Source of the DNA: Magnetococcales bacterium
GTDB lineage: Bacteria > Pseudomonadota > Magnetococcia > Magnetococcales > JADGCH01
Reading direction: 5' to 3'
DNA: 14,781 nucleotides
Assembly (NCBI GenBank): GCA_015228995.1
Contig: JADGCM010000030.1
Coordinates: 1 to 14,781 of the forward strand
The translations under genes and the position numbers were made by a program. Positions 1-6,407 of the stretch are shown here, in pieces (position 1 is the first letter of the stretch; each line of letters opens with the position of its first letter). The notes under the pieces are model-generated. The model did not search any database and was not told where the DNA came from. It saw only the letters and a list, made by a program, of their open reading frames with translations.

Positions 1-162
1 CATCGCATGAAGGGGTCTGGGGCTGGCTATGGTTTTGAGGCGATCACCGAGATTGGTCGCCAGCTGGAGCAATCGGCCATTCGTGGGGATGCAACGGCGA
101 TGGCGGCAGGGCGTGATCAACTGGTGCGCTACCTGGAGTCTATCGAGATCACGTTTCAATAG
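1..162 (+). CDS. Hpt domain protein, C-terminal fragment (5' end outside window)
   Basis: The first 53 codons are open from base 1 to a TAG at 160-162. They begin with HRMKGSGAGYGF, which matches the helix of a histidine phosphotransfer (Hpt) domain around the phosphorylated His (HxxKG pattern; the His is the first codon in the window). The rest is a helical, Ala- and Gln-rich stretch typical of the last Hpt helices. The protein would relay phosphate between a kinase receiver and a response regulator. An OmpR-type regulator starts 20 bases downstream, so the two are probably co-transcribed and may be partners. Whether this is a stand-alone Hpt protein or the tail of a hybrid kinase cannot be seen. 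Confidence 0.75.
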   Translation, partial: HRMKGSGAGYGFEAITEIGRQLEQSAIRGDATAMAAGRDQLVRYLESIEITFQ

Positions 163-182
163 TTTTATCGGGATGAACCGAG

Positions 183-953
183 ATGAGTAGATCTGCATCC
201 ATTCTTATCGTTGATGACGACGTCGAATTGTGTCAAATGATACAAAGCTACCTGACCAACAGTGGTCTGCGCGTGTTGGTGGCGAATGATGGTCGTGGCA
301 TGAGAAAGGCGCTGGATGACACCAGCATCGACCTCGTTGTCCTGGACTTAATGCTGCGCGACGAGGATGGTTTGGTGTTGTGTCGCAATCTACGGGCTCG
401 GTCGGATATTCCGGTGCTGATCTTGAGTGCTAAGAGCGAAGAAATGGATCGCATTATTGGGCTAGAAATGGGCGCTGACGACTATTTACCCAAGCCGTTC
501 CATCCTCGTGAGCTATTAGCACGGATCAAGAGCATTTTGCGGCGTGGTCCTGGTCAGCTTGAGGGTTACGCCAGTGAAGACTTGGTTTATCGTTTCGCAG
601 GTTGGCTGCTCGATAACCGGTCACGTCAGTTACGCTCGGCGGATGGTCAGCGGCTGCTGGAGTTGAGCAACTCCGAACATGCGTTATTGAGGGCCTTTCT
701 TAATCACCCCAACCAAGTATTAACCAGGGAGCAGCTGTTGGGGCTATCCCGTGGCCACACCATCGACTCCAATGACCGCAGTGTGGATATGCAGATCAGT
801 CGGTTACGGCGGCGGTTGTTGGAGACGCCCAAAAGTCCAGCACTGATTCGTACCATCCGCAGCACCGGCTACATGCTGTGTGCTCAAGTGGAGTTAGGCA
901 CACGACAAAAGGGAGGAGGAATCGCTTTCGCGGCCGCTGCCGCGCCAACATGA
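183..953 (+). CDS. OmpR/PhoB-family response regulator, DNA-binding
   Basis: A 256-residue two-domain regulator. Residues 5-120 are a receiver domain: acidic pocket D11-D13, phosphoacceptor D55 in VVLDLML, S82 at the Thr/Ser switch position, and K104 in the LPKPF motif. Residues about 135-235 are a winged-helix effector with the usual OmpR pattern (LSNSEHALLRAFLNHP, then LTREQLL, then SVDMQISRLRRRL and TIRSTGYML). It should bind promoter DNA when phosphorylated. The ATG at 183 follows a GATGAACCGAG leader with only a weak ribosome site. It lies 20 bases after an Hpt domain, a likely phosphate donor. The C-terminus carries an unusual Gly- and Ala-rich tail (residues 243-254). No cognate kinase other than the upstream fragment is visible. 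Confidence 0.93.
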   Translation: MSRSASILIVDDDVELCQMIQSYLTNSGLRVLVANDGRGMRKALDDTSIDLVVLDLMLRDEDGLVLCRNLRARSDIPVLILSAKSEEMDRIIGLEMGADDYLPKPFHPRELLARIKSILRRGPGQLEGYASEDLVYRFAGWLLDNRSRQLRSADGQRLLELSNSEHALLRAFLNHPNQVLTREQLLGLSRGHTIDSNDRSVDMQISRLRRRLLETPKSPALIRTIRSTGYMLCAQVELGTRQKGGGIAFAAAAAPT

Positions 954-962
954 AGGTTTTAT

Positions 963-1670
963 ATGCGCTACGATACGACGTTAAAAGACCTCTTTAAACA
1001 GCCACCGCAACGGTTGTTGCAGCTGCTGGCAGGCCAGCAGGCTGTTGAGGTACTGACTGGAATTGAGTTCCCCTCTACCCAGAAGCGGGTTCCAGACTTG
1101 GTGTTTAAGATGTTGGATCGGTCGATCTTTCATCTAGAGCTACTGCTGAGCCGGGCCTGCAATTCAGTTATGGCTTTGTCGATATCCGTGATATAGACTG
1201 CCACGAAATGCTGGCCAGTCCAATGCTAGAGGAAAACATTCTGGCGGTGCTGTGCCGTATGGGGAATGCACGGAAGACTATTCGAGAGATTTTGCGACGC
1301 ATCAATAAGTTGTCACCTAAAGCACGTAGAGATGCTTTAGAAAAGCTGGTGGTGATTTCTGGTTTGCGCAAATTGGAAGCGATGGTACAAGAGGAGGCTG
1401 AAGAGATGGCTGTGACCATTGATTTAATGGAAAACGATATCATACGACCGCTGTTGCTCAAGGCAGAACAAAGAGGCGAACAAACAGGCGAACAAACGGG
1501 CATCAAAACGGGCCAAGCAGCCATGTTGCTTCGTCTGCTACAACGTTCGCTTTAGCGACATACCTGGCTGGGTGGAAGAGAAAATTGCTGCTGCTAGTAG
1601 CAGCCAAATTGAGCAATGGAGCGAACGCATTTTTGACGCGACTGCGCCCGGGGATCTGTTTAGCACCTAA
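963..1670 (+). pseudogene. Rpn-family recombination-promoting nuclease/putative transposase, broken by a deletion and a frameshift
   Basis: The remains read in three frames. From ATG 963 the frame gives MRYDTTLKDLFKQPPQRLL and KRVPDLVFKMLD up to FHLEL near 1145, the N-terminus of the Rpn/PD-(D/E)XK nuclease family. The sequence then jumps to another frame at EPGLQFSYGFVDIRDID (about 1148-1196). In intact relatives some 40-50 residues lie between these points, including most of the nuclease core, so an internal deletion with frame change is inferred. This second frame continues through ASPMLEENILAVLCRMG and a GEQT repeat to a TAG at 1553. A further frameshift near 1545 restores the family C-terminus (FSDIPGWVEEKI to DLFST) and a TAA at 1668. 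An active nuclease is unlikely. The ATG has an AAGG ribosome site and lies 9 bases after the response regulator. Confidence 0.8.
1475..1510 (+). repeat. Three tandem 12-bp units inside the Rpn pseudogene
   Basis: GGCGAACAAACA, GGCGAACAAACG and GGCATCAAAACG lie head to tail and encode GEQT-GEQT-GIKT. Gly/Gln-rich repeats of variable number at this position are characteristic of Rpn-type proteins. They are a natural site for slippage, and the second frameshift lies about 35 bases further on. Confidence 0.8.
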
Positions 1671-1727
1671 AAAAGTGTATTAAGGATGCACACAGGTGGA
1701 GCGGGAGAGAATAGGTGAAAAACCAGC

Positions 1728-2162
1728 ATGAAAGTAGTCCTACAACGGGTCACGTCTGCTGAGGTACGGGTAGCGGGACAGATCGTCGGCCACATTGCCC
1801 ATGGCGTGGTGGTTTTTGTAGCCCTTGAGCGTGGGGACCAGGAACAGGCGTTGCGTCATACCGCCGAACGGGTTGTTCGTTTGCGCCTATTTGCTGACGA
1901 ATCGGGACGAATGAATCGTTCCTTGTTACAGTGTGGTGGTGCCGCCCTGGTGGTTTCTCAATTTACTCTGGCAGCCGATTTAACCAAAGGCCACCGGCCT
2001 TCGTTTGGTCGAGCCGAGGCACCGGATCGGGCCCATCATTTGTACCACCAGTTTTGTCTTGAGCTAGAACAACAGGGGGTCCAGGTCGCACAGGGAGTGT
2101 TTGGAGCGGATATGCAGGTTCATCTGGTCAACGATGGACCGGTTACATTTTGGTTAGAATGA
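1728..2162 (+). CDS. dtd: D-aminoacyl-tRNA deacylase (D-Tyr-tRNA deacylase)
   Basis: A 144-residue protein, full length for the Dtd family. It hydrolyses D-amino acids (and mischarged Gly) from tRNA, acting as a chirality checkpoint in the cytoplasm. The N-terminus MKVVLQRVTSAEVRV, the signature SQFTLAADLTKGHRPSF and the C-terminal NDGPVTFWLE with its Gly-cisPro motif are all present, so the active site appears intact. The start ATG 1728 has AGGTGA (1713-1718) upstream. The stop is 15 bases before the next start, suggesting co-transcription with the chemoreceptor-like gene downstream, although no functional tie is known. It is the only housekeeping-type gene in the window. Confidence 0.96.
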   Translation: MKVVLQRVTSAEVRVAGQIVGHIAHGVVVFVALERGDQEQALRHTAERVVRLRLFADESGRMNRSLLQCGGAALVVSQFTLAADLTKGHRPSFGRAEAPDRAHHLYHQFCLELEQQGVQVAQGVFGADMQVHLVNDGPVTFWLE

Positions 2163-2177
2163 TTGGGGGAGATTTTT

Positions 2178-2636
2178 ATGGTTAATGCACCGCAGGTTCA
2201 AACGCTTGAAGAGGCGCAGGAGCTGATTAATACGCTGTTTCAGAAGGCAGAGGAGACCAATCGCGAGCTAGGTCAGGCCATTCAGCATGCCAAAAGCAAT
2301 TTCACCGTCACTGAAAAGCTCGCTGCGGCCACCCAAGAAATTGGTAAAGTGGTTAAGGTGATCAAGAACATTGCCGGTCAGACCAATATGCTCGCTCTGA
2401 ATGCCTCTATTGAGGCTGCTGGCGCTGGAGAAGCGGGTAAGGGATTTGCCGTCGTCGCCAACGAAGTGAAAGACCTGTCCCGCCAAACAGCAGAAGCCAC
2501 CAATATGATTGCGGCACGGGTGGATGAAATCCAGAGCAAGACCTCGGAGGCCTCCGATACCGCACGTGAGATCGTCGAGAGTATCCAGCGCATTAGCGAG
2601 TCGAATGGTGAGATTTTCCGTTTCAATAATGGTTAG
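2178..2636 (+). CDS. Short soluble chemoreceptor-like (MCP signalling domain) protein
   Basis: A 152-residue protein made almost wholly of a coiled-coil MCP signalling hairpin. The conserved tip is clear: IKNIAGQTNMLALNASIEAA followed by GAGEAGKGFAVVANEVKDLS. It has no signal peptide, no membrane segment, no ligand-binding domain and no HAMP domain, and the descending arm stops soon after the tip (EIFRFNNG). It is far shorter than typical receptors (over 350 residues). Position 82 is Gly where most receptors have Arg (AARAGE). ATG 2178 is preferred to the in-frame TTG 2163 because GGGGGAG at 2165-2171 is a good ribosome site. A CheX-type phosphatase follows. It could be a cytoplasmic adaptor that recruits CheA/CheW, or a truncated receptor; the sequence does not decide. 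Confidence 0.85.
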   Translation: MVNAPQVQTLEEAQELINTLFQKAEETNRELGQAIQHAKSNFTVTEKLAAATQEIGKVVKVIKNIAGQTNMLALNASIEAAGAGEAGKGFAVVANEVKDLSRQTAEATNMIAARVDEIQSKTSEASDTAREIVESIQRISESNGEIFRFNNG

Positions 2637-2650
2637 TGAAAGGCGGCCCC

Positions 2651-3280
2651 ATGCTGCAACACGATGATGTGGTGCTTAAGAAGACACTCTTGGCGATCAC
2701 CGAGGAGACGGTGCAAGAGATTGTTAATACGATGTTGTTCATCACCGTTTCTGCGGGACACGGGATCGCCAAACCGACCGGTGTGGCGCACATTGCCGCA
2801 CGCGCTGAGGCATCGGTTATTGTGGGTCTCAATGGTGGCTTGAACGGGGGGGTTCGTTTGGCCTGCTCCAAACGGGTGGCCTTGGTGTTGGCCTCGGCGC
2901 TATCCGGGGAGGGCTACAGAAGTATGACCGACGACGCCAAGGATGGCTTCGCCGAGGTAGGCAATATGATCGCCGGTGGCATTCAAACCCGTTTGGGAGA
3001 AAAGATGGCCCTAGGTGAAATCAATATGACCCCGCCGACGGTTATCTTAGGGGCCGACTACGAGGTTGATTACCGCAGTAGTTTCGAGAGTGTTCGCTAT
3101 TTCTTCCGCGTCGAAGACGAACCATTTTATATCGAAGTCTACTATTTGGTAGACTCTAAATTCTCCGTCACGCTCGACAGTGGCCTATTTACTAAGCTGG
3201 AGCGCCTGAGAGGCCGCTTCGGGGATAGCCATGCCGAAGTGATTGCCCATCTGGTCGGTGTCGCTGACTCTGGAGGATGA
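2651..3280 (+). CDS. CheX-like (CheC/CheX/FliY) CheY-P phosphatase
   Basis: About 209 residues. The central part carries GFAEVGNMIAGGIQTRL, matching the ExxN catalytic signature of CheX/CheC (E102 and N105 counted from ATG 2651). In that family these residues position the water that dephosphorylates CheY-P. The protein is longer than minimal CheX (about 155 residues). N-terminal helices and a beta-rich C-terminal half (FFRVEDEPFYIEVYYLV) surround the motif. ATG 2651 with AAAGGCGG upstream is favoured over GTG 2636, which overlaps the previous stop and has no ribosome site. Adjacent to an MCP-like stub and convergent with a single-domain response regulator, it probably tunes chemotaxis-type signalling, possibly on that regulator (inference). 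Confidence 0.82.
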   Translation: MLQHDDVVLKKTLLAITEETVQEIVNTMLFITVSAGHGIAKPTGVAHIAARAEASVIVGLNGGLNGGVRLACSKRVALVLASALSGEGYRSMTDDAKDGFAEVGNMIAGGIQTRLGEKMALGEINMTPPTVILGADYEVDYRSSFESVRYFFRVEDEPFYIEVYYLVDSKFSVTLDSGLFTKLERLRGRFGDSHAEVIAHLVGVADSGG

Positions 3281-3285
3281 TGCAC

Positions 3286-3771
3286 CTAGCTGCGGCTGCG
3301 CAGGGCGGCCAACTCCTCTGAGGACAATAGACCGGCGGTGCTCTCTGGTTGGGGCTCTCTGCTCTGTTGCAGCTCAATACGCTGCATCTCAAAACGGTCG
3401 ATGATCCGTTCCCAAGCACGCAGCTTGGCCTCTAACAGGTTGCGGTTAAAGGGCTTCATAATTAAATCGTCGCCACCCTGGTCCAAGCAGTCGGCTAGGC
3501 GGATGTCATCGCTCATGGCTGTCAACAACACGATAGGCACAAACCGGTGGTCGTTCATGGTCAGCTGCTTGATGCGTCGCGCCACGTCACAGCCATCCAT
3601 CTTGAAACCGATGGTAACATCGACCAACACCAAATCGATCTCCGTGGTCTGGAATTTGGCCAGACCAGAGGGTCCATCGTGGCTAGTAACTGTTCGATGC
3701 CCCTCACGGCGCAGCAGCTCTTCCAATAGGCTGCGCACCATCGTATCGTCGTCGATGATCAGAACGTTCAT
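3286..3771 (-). CDS. Response regulator, receiver domain plus short helical tail
   Basis: A 161-residue protein on the - strand, opening with MNVLIIDDD. Receiver features are complete: acidic pocket D7-D9, phosphoacceptor D51 in LVLVDV, T83 and K105 in the IMKPF motif. After the receiver (about residue 120) there is a charged helical tail rich in Glu, Gln and Arg with no recognisable output domain, so it may act through protein contacts as CheY does. The start at 3771 is chosen because the receiver begins there, with AGGGA upstream on the - strand. A longer reading from 3828 adds residues unlike the family and has no ribosome site. It ends 5 bases from the convergent cheX-like gene, whose product could dephosphorylate it. 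Confidence 0.88.
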   Translation of the reverse strand: MNVLIIDDDTMVRSLLEELLRREGHRTVTSHDGPSGLAKFQTTEIDLVLVDVTIGFKMDGCDVARRIKQLTMNDHRFVPIVLLTAMSDDIRLADCLDQGGDDLIMKPFNRNLLEAKLRAWERIIDRFEMQRIELQQSREPQPESTAGLLSSEELAALRSRS

Positions 3772-3777
3772 GTCCAG

Positions 3778-3803
3778 TTGATCCCTAATTGATCCCCAGT
3801 TGA
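3778..3803 (-). repeat. Direct repeats with 11-bp period in the leader of the response regulator gene
   Basis: On the + strand TTGATCCC occurs at 3778-3785 and 3789-3796, and a partial third copy TTGAGC starts at 3800. The spacing is exactly 11 bp, about one helical turn. On the coding (-) strand these read GGGATCAA and sit just upstream of the ATG at 3771. One GGG also belongs to the ribosome site. They could be a tandem regulator binding site or a duplication; function is not established. Confidence 0.4.
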
Positions 3804-3822
3804 GCGGGCGATTGCCGGCTAC

Positions 3823-3837
3823 TGCCACATTGTGACA
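3823..3837. promoter_or_regulatory. Imperfect palindrome between divergent genes, possible operator
   Basis: TGCCACA-T-TGTGACA is an inverted repeat with 6 of 7 pairs matching. It lies in the 129-bp gap between the response regulator start (3771, -) and the PHP gene start (3901, +), where an operator serving one or both genes would be expected. Nearby, 3854-3870 contains CACTG/CAGTG arms. No regulator is identified. Confidence 0.3.
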
Positions 3838-3900
3838 TAATGATCTCTAGCCACTGCATGGGACAGTGCAGGAATAATACCGAAAAAATATGGAATCACC

Positions 3901-4626
3901 ATGAAGCAACAACAGCCGCCAAAAATGGCTTTCATCCCAGCAGCAGCGGTCACCATTCCGGCGTGGGAATACCATGCCCACACCATCCATTCTGATGGGC
4001 AGACCGATGTTGGCACCATGGTGCAGCGGGCCATTGCCGCTCAATTGCAGCGGCTGGTTTTTACCGAGCACACCGAACCCGACATGCACCCGCGCCGCGA
4101 TTGGTTTCAGCGCTATTACGCCGATGTGCAACGCTGGCGACAGCGAGTAGAGGGCGTTCTTGAGCTGCACGTCGGGCTGGAGGTACCCATCATTGACTTT
4201 GCCGGTCAGGTGATTTTGTCCGACGAGATAGCCGAGCAGAGTGCCTTTATTCTTGGGGCAGTGCACGCCTACCCAGGCTATGGGTGGCAACTGCAACAAC
4301 TAGAACCGGAACAGGCCATCGATATTGAATTTCGTGCCTCCATGGGGTTGCTCGATAATCGGCGGATTGACGCCATCGCCCATATTGGCGGTATTTGTCA
4401 ACGTTTTGTGACTCCTTTTCCACTGGAGCTATTCGACGAAGTGGTACGAAAGGCGGTGGATCGCGGTATTGCGGTCGAGCTGAACCCCGCTTATCACCAG
4501 CCGTTAGCACCCTATCTAGCGATCTGTCGTCGCCATGGGGCTTGGGTGACCCCAGGTTCCAATGCGCATGGCCCGGATGACCTAGGTTTGGCCCGGGCGC
4601 AGTTAACACAAGCGGCTGGGGCGTGA
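3901..4626 (+). CDS. PHP-domain metal-dependent phosphoesterase
   Basis: A 241-residue PHP (polymerase and histidinol phosphatase) domain protein. Metal-site motifs appear in family order: H25-x-H27 in EYHAHTIHSDG, H57 in FTEHTE, GLEVPI near residue 99, H in GAVHAY, H in IAHIGGI and N221-A-H223 near the end. The family hydrolyses phosphate esters with two or three metal ions. The usual last motif is D-x-H (SDAH), while here it is SNAH, so one metal ligand is changed. The substrate cannot be inferred. ATG 3901 is preceded by GGAATCACC. The next gene, a polysaccharide deacetylase, starts 3 bases after the stop, so the two are almost certainly co-translated and may act on cell-surface glycan metabolism. 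Confidence 0.87.
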   Translation: MKQQQPPKMAFIPAAAVTIPAWEYHAHTIHSDGQTDVGTMVQRAIAAQLQRLVFTEHTEPDMHPRRDWFQRYYADVQRWRQRVEGVLELHVGLEVPIIDFAGQVILSDEIAEQSAFILGAVHAYPGYGWQLQQLEPEQAIDIEFRASMGLLDNRRIDAIAHIGGICQRFVTPFPLELFDEVVRKAVDRGIAVELNPAYHQPLAPYLAICRRHGAWVTPGSNAHGPDDLGLARAQLTQAAGA

Positions 4627-4629
4627 AGG

Positions 4630-5586
4630 GTGGCCGGTTATTTCACCCTCTCAATTGATGTTGAACTGGCCTGGGGACGTTGCGACTACCCATTGCAACC
4701 ACACGAGCATGCGGCACTGGCGCAGGAGCGGCAGATCGTGGCCAGGCTAACCCAGCTGCTGGCCCAATATCAGATCCGTGCCACTTGGGCCATTGTCGGC
4801 CATCTGTTGCTGCCACAACCAGCGCCACGGCGTGCTGACGGACTGGCCCATCCGGATATTCCACGACCAATGCTGCATGGCGAATTTCGCGATTGGTTGA
4901 GTCATTTGCCACCAGAGTATCACCCATTCTGGTATGGGCGTGATATTGTGGCGATGATTCGGCAGGTGTCGCCGGCGCAGGAGATTGGCAGTCACTCTTT
5001 CTTCCATTTGCCCTACCACGAGCAACACACCAGCCCGGCAGCCATTGCAGCCGACCTAGAGCAAGTACGCCTGTGGCACCAACGCGAGGGATTGCCCTGC
5101 ACCAGCTTCATTTTTCCGCGCAATGTCGTTGGCTTTAAGACACAAATCTATCAATCTGGGATTCGGGTTTATCGAGGTCACAGCCGGCGCTGGTCGGATC
5201 GTCTGCCGTTGCGGTCAATGCGCCGCTTGGCCAATTGGCTGACCTTTCTGTTGGCTTGGCCGCCACCGCTGGTTGAGGCCCACCACGAACCGGAAACTGG
5301 CTTGATCAATGTGCCAGATAGTCTGCTACTATTCGGCCGCCAGGGTATCCGGCGTTTGATACCGCCTAATAATCTTTGGCGTATGGCCCGTTCCGGCTTG
5401 GACGGCGCCGCCCGCAGCGGCCGCATCTTCCATCTTTGGTTTCATCCATCCAATTTCGCGGCCGAAAGCGATCAGCAGTTCGCTCTATTGGAACGTATAT
5501 TAAGCCACGCATGCGCCTTACGCCAGCAAGGGCAATTACAAATCATGCCCATGGCGGACTACCACACATTGCCCAATGCCCATTAA
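4630..5586 (+). CDS. Polysaccharide deacetylase family protein (NodB-like, CE4)
   Basis: A 318-residue NodB-homology protein, expected to remove N- or O-acetyl groups from a glycan with a divalent metal. The first motif is FTLSIDVELAWG (D10, E12). The metal-binding His pair is H122 and H126 in GSHSFFH, and FPRNVVGF supplies the usual Arg motif. RATWAIVGH fits the second strand of the barrel. The C-terminal part contains IFHLWFHPSNF, typical of the last catalytic strand. No signal peptide is seen, so a cytoplasmic or non-classical location is likely. The start is GTG 4630, three bases after the PHP stop, and matches where homology begins. It is likely part of a small surface-polysaccharide unit with the PHP gene. 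Confidence 0.88.
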   Translation: MAGYFTLSIDVELAWGRCDYPLQPHEHAALAQERQIVARLTQLLAQYQIRATWAIVGHLLLPQPAPRRADGLAHPDIPRPMLHGEFRDWLSHLPPEYHPFWYGRDIVAMIRQVSPAQEIGSHSFFHLPYHEQHTSPAAIAADLEQVRLWHQREGLPCTSFIFPRNVVGFKTQIYQSGIRVYRGHSRRWSDRLPLRSMRRLANWLTFLLAWPPPLVEAHHEPETGLINVPDSLLLFGRQGIRRLIPPNNLWRMARSGLDGAARSGRIFHLWFHPSNFAAESDQQFALLERILSHACALRQQGQLQIMPMADYHTLPNAH

Positions 5587-5594
5587 ACCATCGC

Positions 5595-5702
5595 AGGGCA
5601 CTGGACTCCAATCGTTCCGTTGTGCCTGCTGTCATGTTAGGGATTCTGGATGCGCCAATGTCGTTAAAAACGATTCTTTCTATGAGGAAATCAGCTGAGT
5701 CA
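5595..5702 (+). pseudogene. C-terminal remnant of an IS1-like transposase
   Basis: Directly after the deacetylase stop, one frame from 5619 reads VVPAVMLGILDAPMSLKT followed by ILSMRKSAE. This resembles the C-terminal end of IS1-type transposases as I recall them (V-P-A-V-x-x-G-I-x-x-x-x-S). A few bases upstream, a different frame gives HWTP, as expected for the preceding residues, implying a frameshift. No start codon, catalytic core or clear terminal inverted repeat is present. The open reading continues to a TAA at 5760 without further recognisable homology. The identification rests on short motif similarity only. Confidence 0.45.
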
Positions 5703-5734
5703 AAGAATATTAACAAGAGGCAGAACGCTGCTCA

Positions 5735-5751
5735 CAGCCGATGGTCGGCTG
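5735..5751. repeat. Perfect 7-bp inverted repeat (hairpin)
   Basis: CAGCCGA-TGG-TCGGCTG is a 7-bp GC-rich stem with a 3-base loop, 149 bases after the deacetylase stop. No T-run follows (GAAGCTGACT), so it is not a classical terminator, though it could stabilise or stop the upstream transcript. Confidence 0.5.
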
Positions 5752-5769
5752 AAGCTGACTAAAATGGAA

Positions 5770-5935
5770 GGCTCGGAGCCCAGTGCCGGCCACGTGAGGT
5801 ATACACGGGAGACATGGGCGCATATGTGACGGATATAAGCGTGAAGGTCTCGTGATGCGTAGCAATCTGCACAAGAGGGCCCTTCACTGGTAGCAGTCTG
5901 GCCGATTTCATATCGGCGTGTGACTGATACGAGAC
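5770..5935. other. Intergenic stretch of nested inverted repeats, possible structured RNA
   Basis: This part of the 466-bp gap has no recognisable coding. It holds several complementary segments: GGCTC/GAGCC at 5770-5780, and GCCCA (5778-5782) with TGGGC (5815-5819) enclosing CGTG/CACG. A composite element follows in which GTCTCGT (5847-5853) pairs with ACGAGAC (5929-5935). Inside it, CAGTC (5894-5898) pairs with GACTG (5922-5926), and GCCGAT (5901-5906) pairs with ATCGGC (5912-5917) around the loop TTCAT. A folded leader, small RNA or remnant of a mobile RNA element are all possible. I do not recognise a known family. Confidence 0.35.
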
Positions 5936-5963
5936 GGCAACTGATTGATATATTATAAAAATA

Positions 5964-5981
5964 CTAATCATCTCTGATTAG
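5964..5981. repeat. Perfect 7-bp AT-rich inverted repeat upstream of the STAS gene
   Basis: CTAATCA-TCTC-TGATTAG forms a 7-bp stem with a 4-base loop, following an AT-rich tract (ATATTATAAAAATA). It ends where the sigma-54-like -24 element begins, so it may be a protein-binding site affecting that promoter. Confidence 0.5.
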
Positions 5982-5995
5982 GCACAAATTTCGCC
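5980..5995 (+). promoter_or_regulatory. Candidate sigma-54 (-24/-12) promoter for the STAS-kinase genes
   Basis: AGGCACAAATTTCGCC matches the consensus TGGCACRNNNNTTGCW at 13 of 16 positions, including the invariant GG and GC with exact 12-base spacing (5981 and 5993). Transcription would begin near 6005, giving a leader of about 48 bases before the strong AGGAGG site at 6042-6047. No enhancer-binding protein is encoded nearby, and such matches can occur by chance. Confidence 0.35.
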
Positions 5996-6052
5996 CTATT
6001 CTGTTCAGGATTCCAGTATTTCAGCACCAAAGAGAAACAACAGGAGGGCCCC

Positions 6053-6367
6053 ATGACCAACGCAATCTCAGTCGATCATGGTAGCGAGGCGACCGTCATT
6101 GTTATCCACGGAAAATTCAGTTTTGATATGCATCAGCAATTTCGTGCTACCTATCAGGGTGACTTATATGGTAGTACGAAAGATAAACGTTTCGTCATTG
6201 ATTTGGCAGGAGTTGATTATATCGATTCCTCGGCACTCGGTATGCTTTTGTTGATGCGGAAAGAATCGGGTGACGACAAGACCGATATTCGGATCATCAA
6301 CGCTAGGCCAACCGTTCGTAAGATACTCGAAATCACCAACTTCCAGAAAATATTCGAGATTACCTGA
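6053..6367 (+). CDS. STAS-domain protein, anti-sigma factor antagonist type
   Basis: A 104-residue single STAS domain. The signature FVIDLAGVDYIDSSALGMLL is clear. By alignment with SpoIIAA/RsbV, S59 after D58 is the residue phosphorylated by a partner switch kinase. In partner-switching systems the unphosphorylated form binds and sequesters an anti-sigma or other regulator kinase. No RsbW-type kinase or PP2C phosphatase is seen here; instead a hybrid histidine kinase starts 40 bases downstream. It may report to that kinase or to a distant partner. AGGAGG at 6042-6047 is an excellent ribosome site for ATG 6053, implying strong translation. A sigma-54-like promoter lies upstream. Confidence 0.92.
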   Translation: MTNAISVDHGSEATVIVIHGKFSFDMHQQFRATYQGDLYGSTKDKRFVIDLAGVDYIDSSALGMLLLMRKESGDDKTDIRIINARPTVRKILEITNFQKIFEIT

Positions 6368-6407
6368 TTAACCTGATGGTATAGGCTAGCTAAAGGGAGT
6401 GGAGGAT

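Noticed and set aside
3826..3828. Upstream ATG giving a 180-residue form of the - strand response regulator
   Set aside because: The extra residues do not resemble receiver proteins and there is no ribosome site; the 3771 start matches the family N-terminus.
5736..5751. Intrinsic terminator for the PHP-deacetylase unit
   Set aside because: The stem is good but no U-tract follows, so it is listed only as an inverted repeat.
5376..5762. 128-codon + strand ORF overlapping the end of the deacetylase gene
   Set aside because: Its first two thirds overlap the well-supported deacetylase in another frame; only its last part matters, as a transposase remnant.
5759..5971. 70-codon - strand ORF in the intergenic gap
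   Set aside because: No recognisable domain and no ribosome site; it spans the inverted-repeat region, so it is more likely a chance frame.
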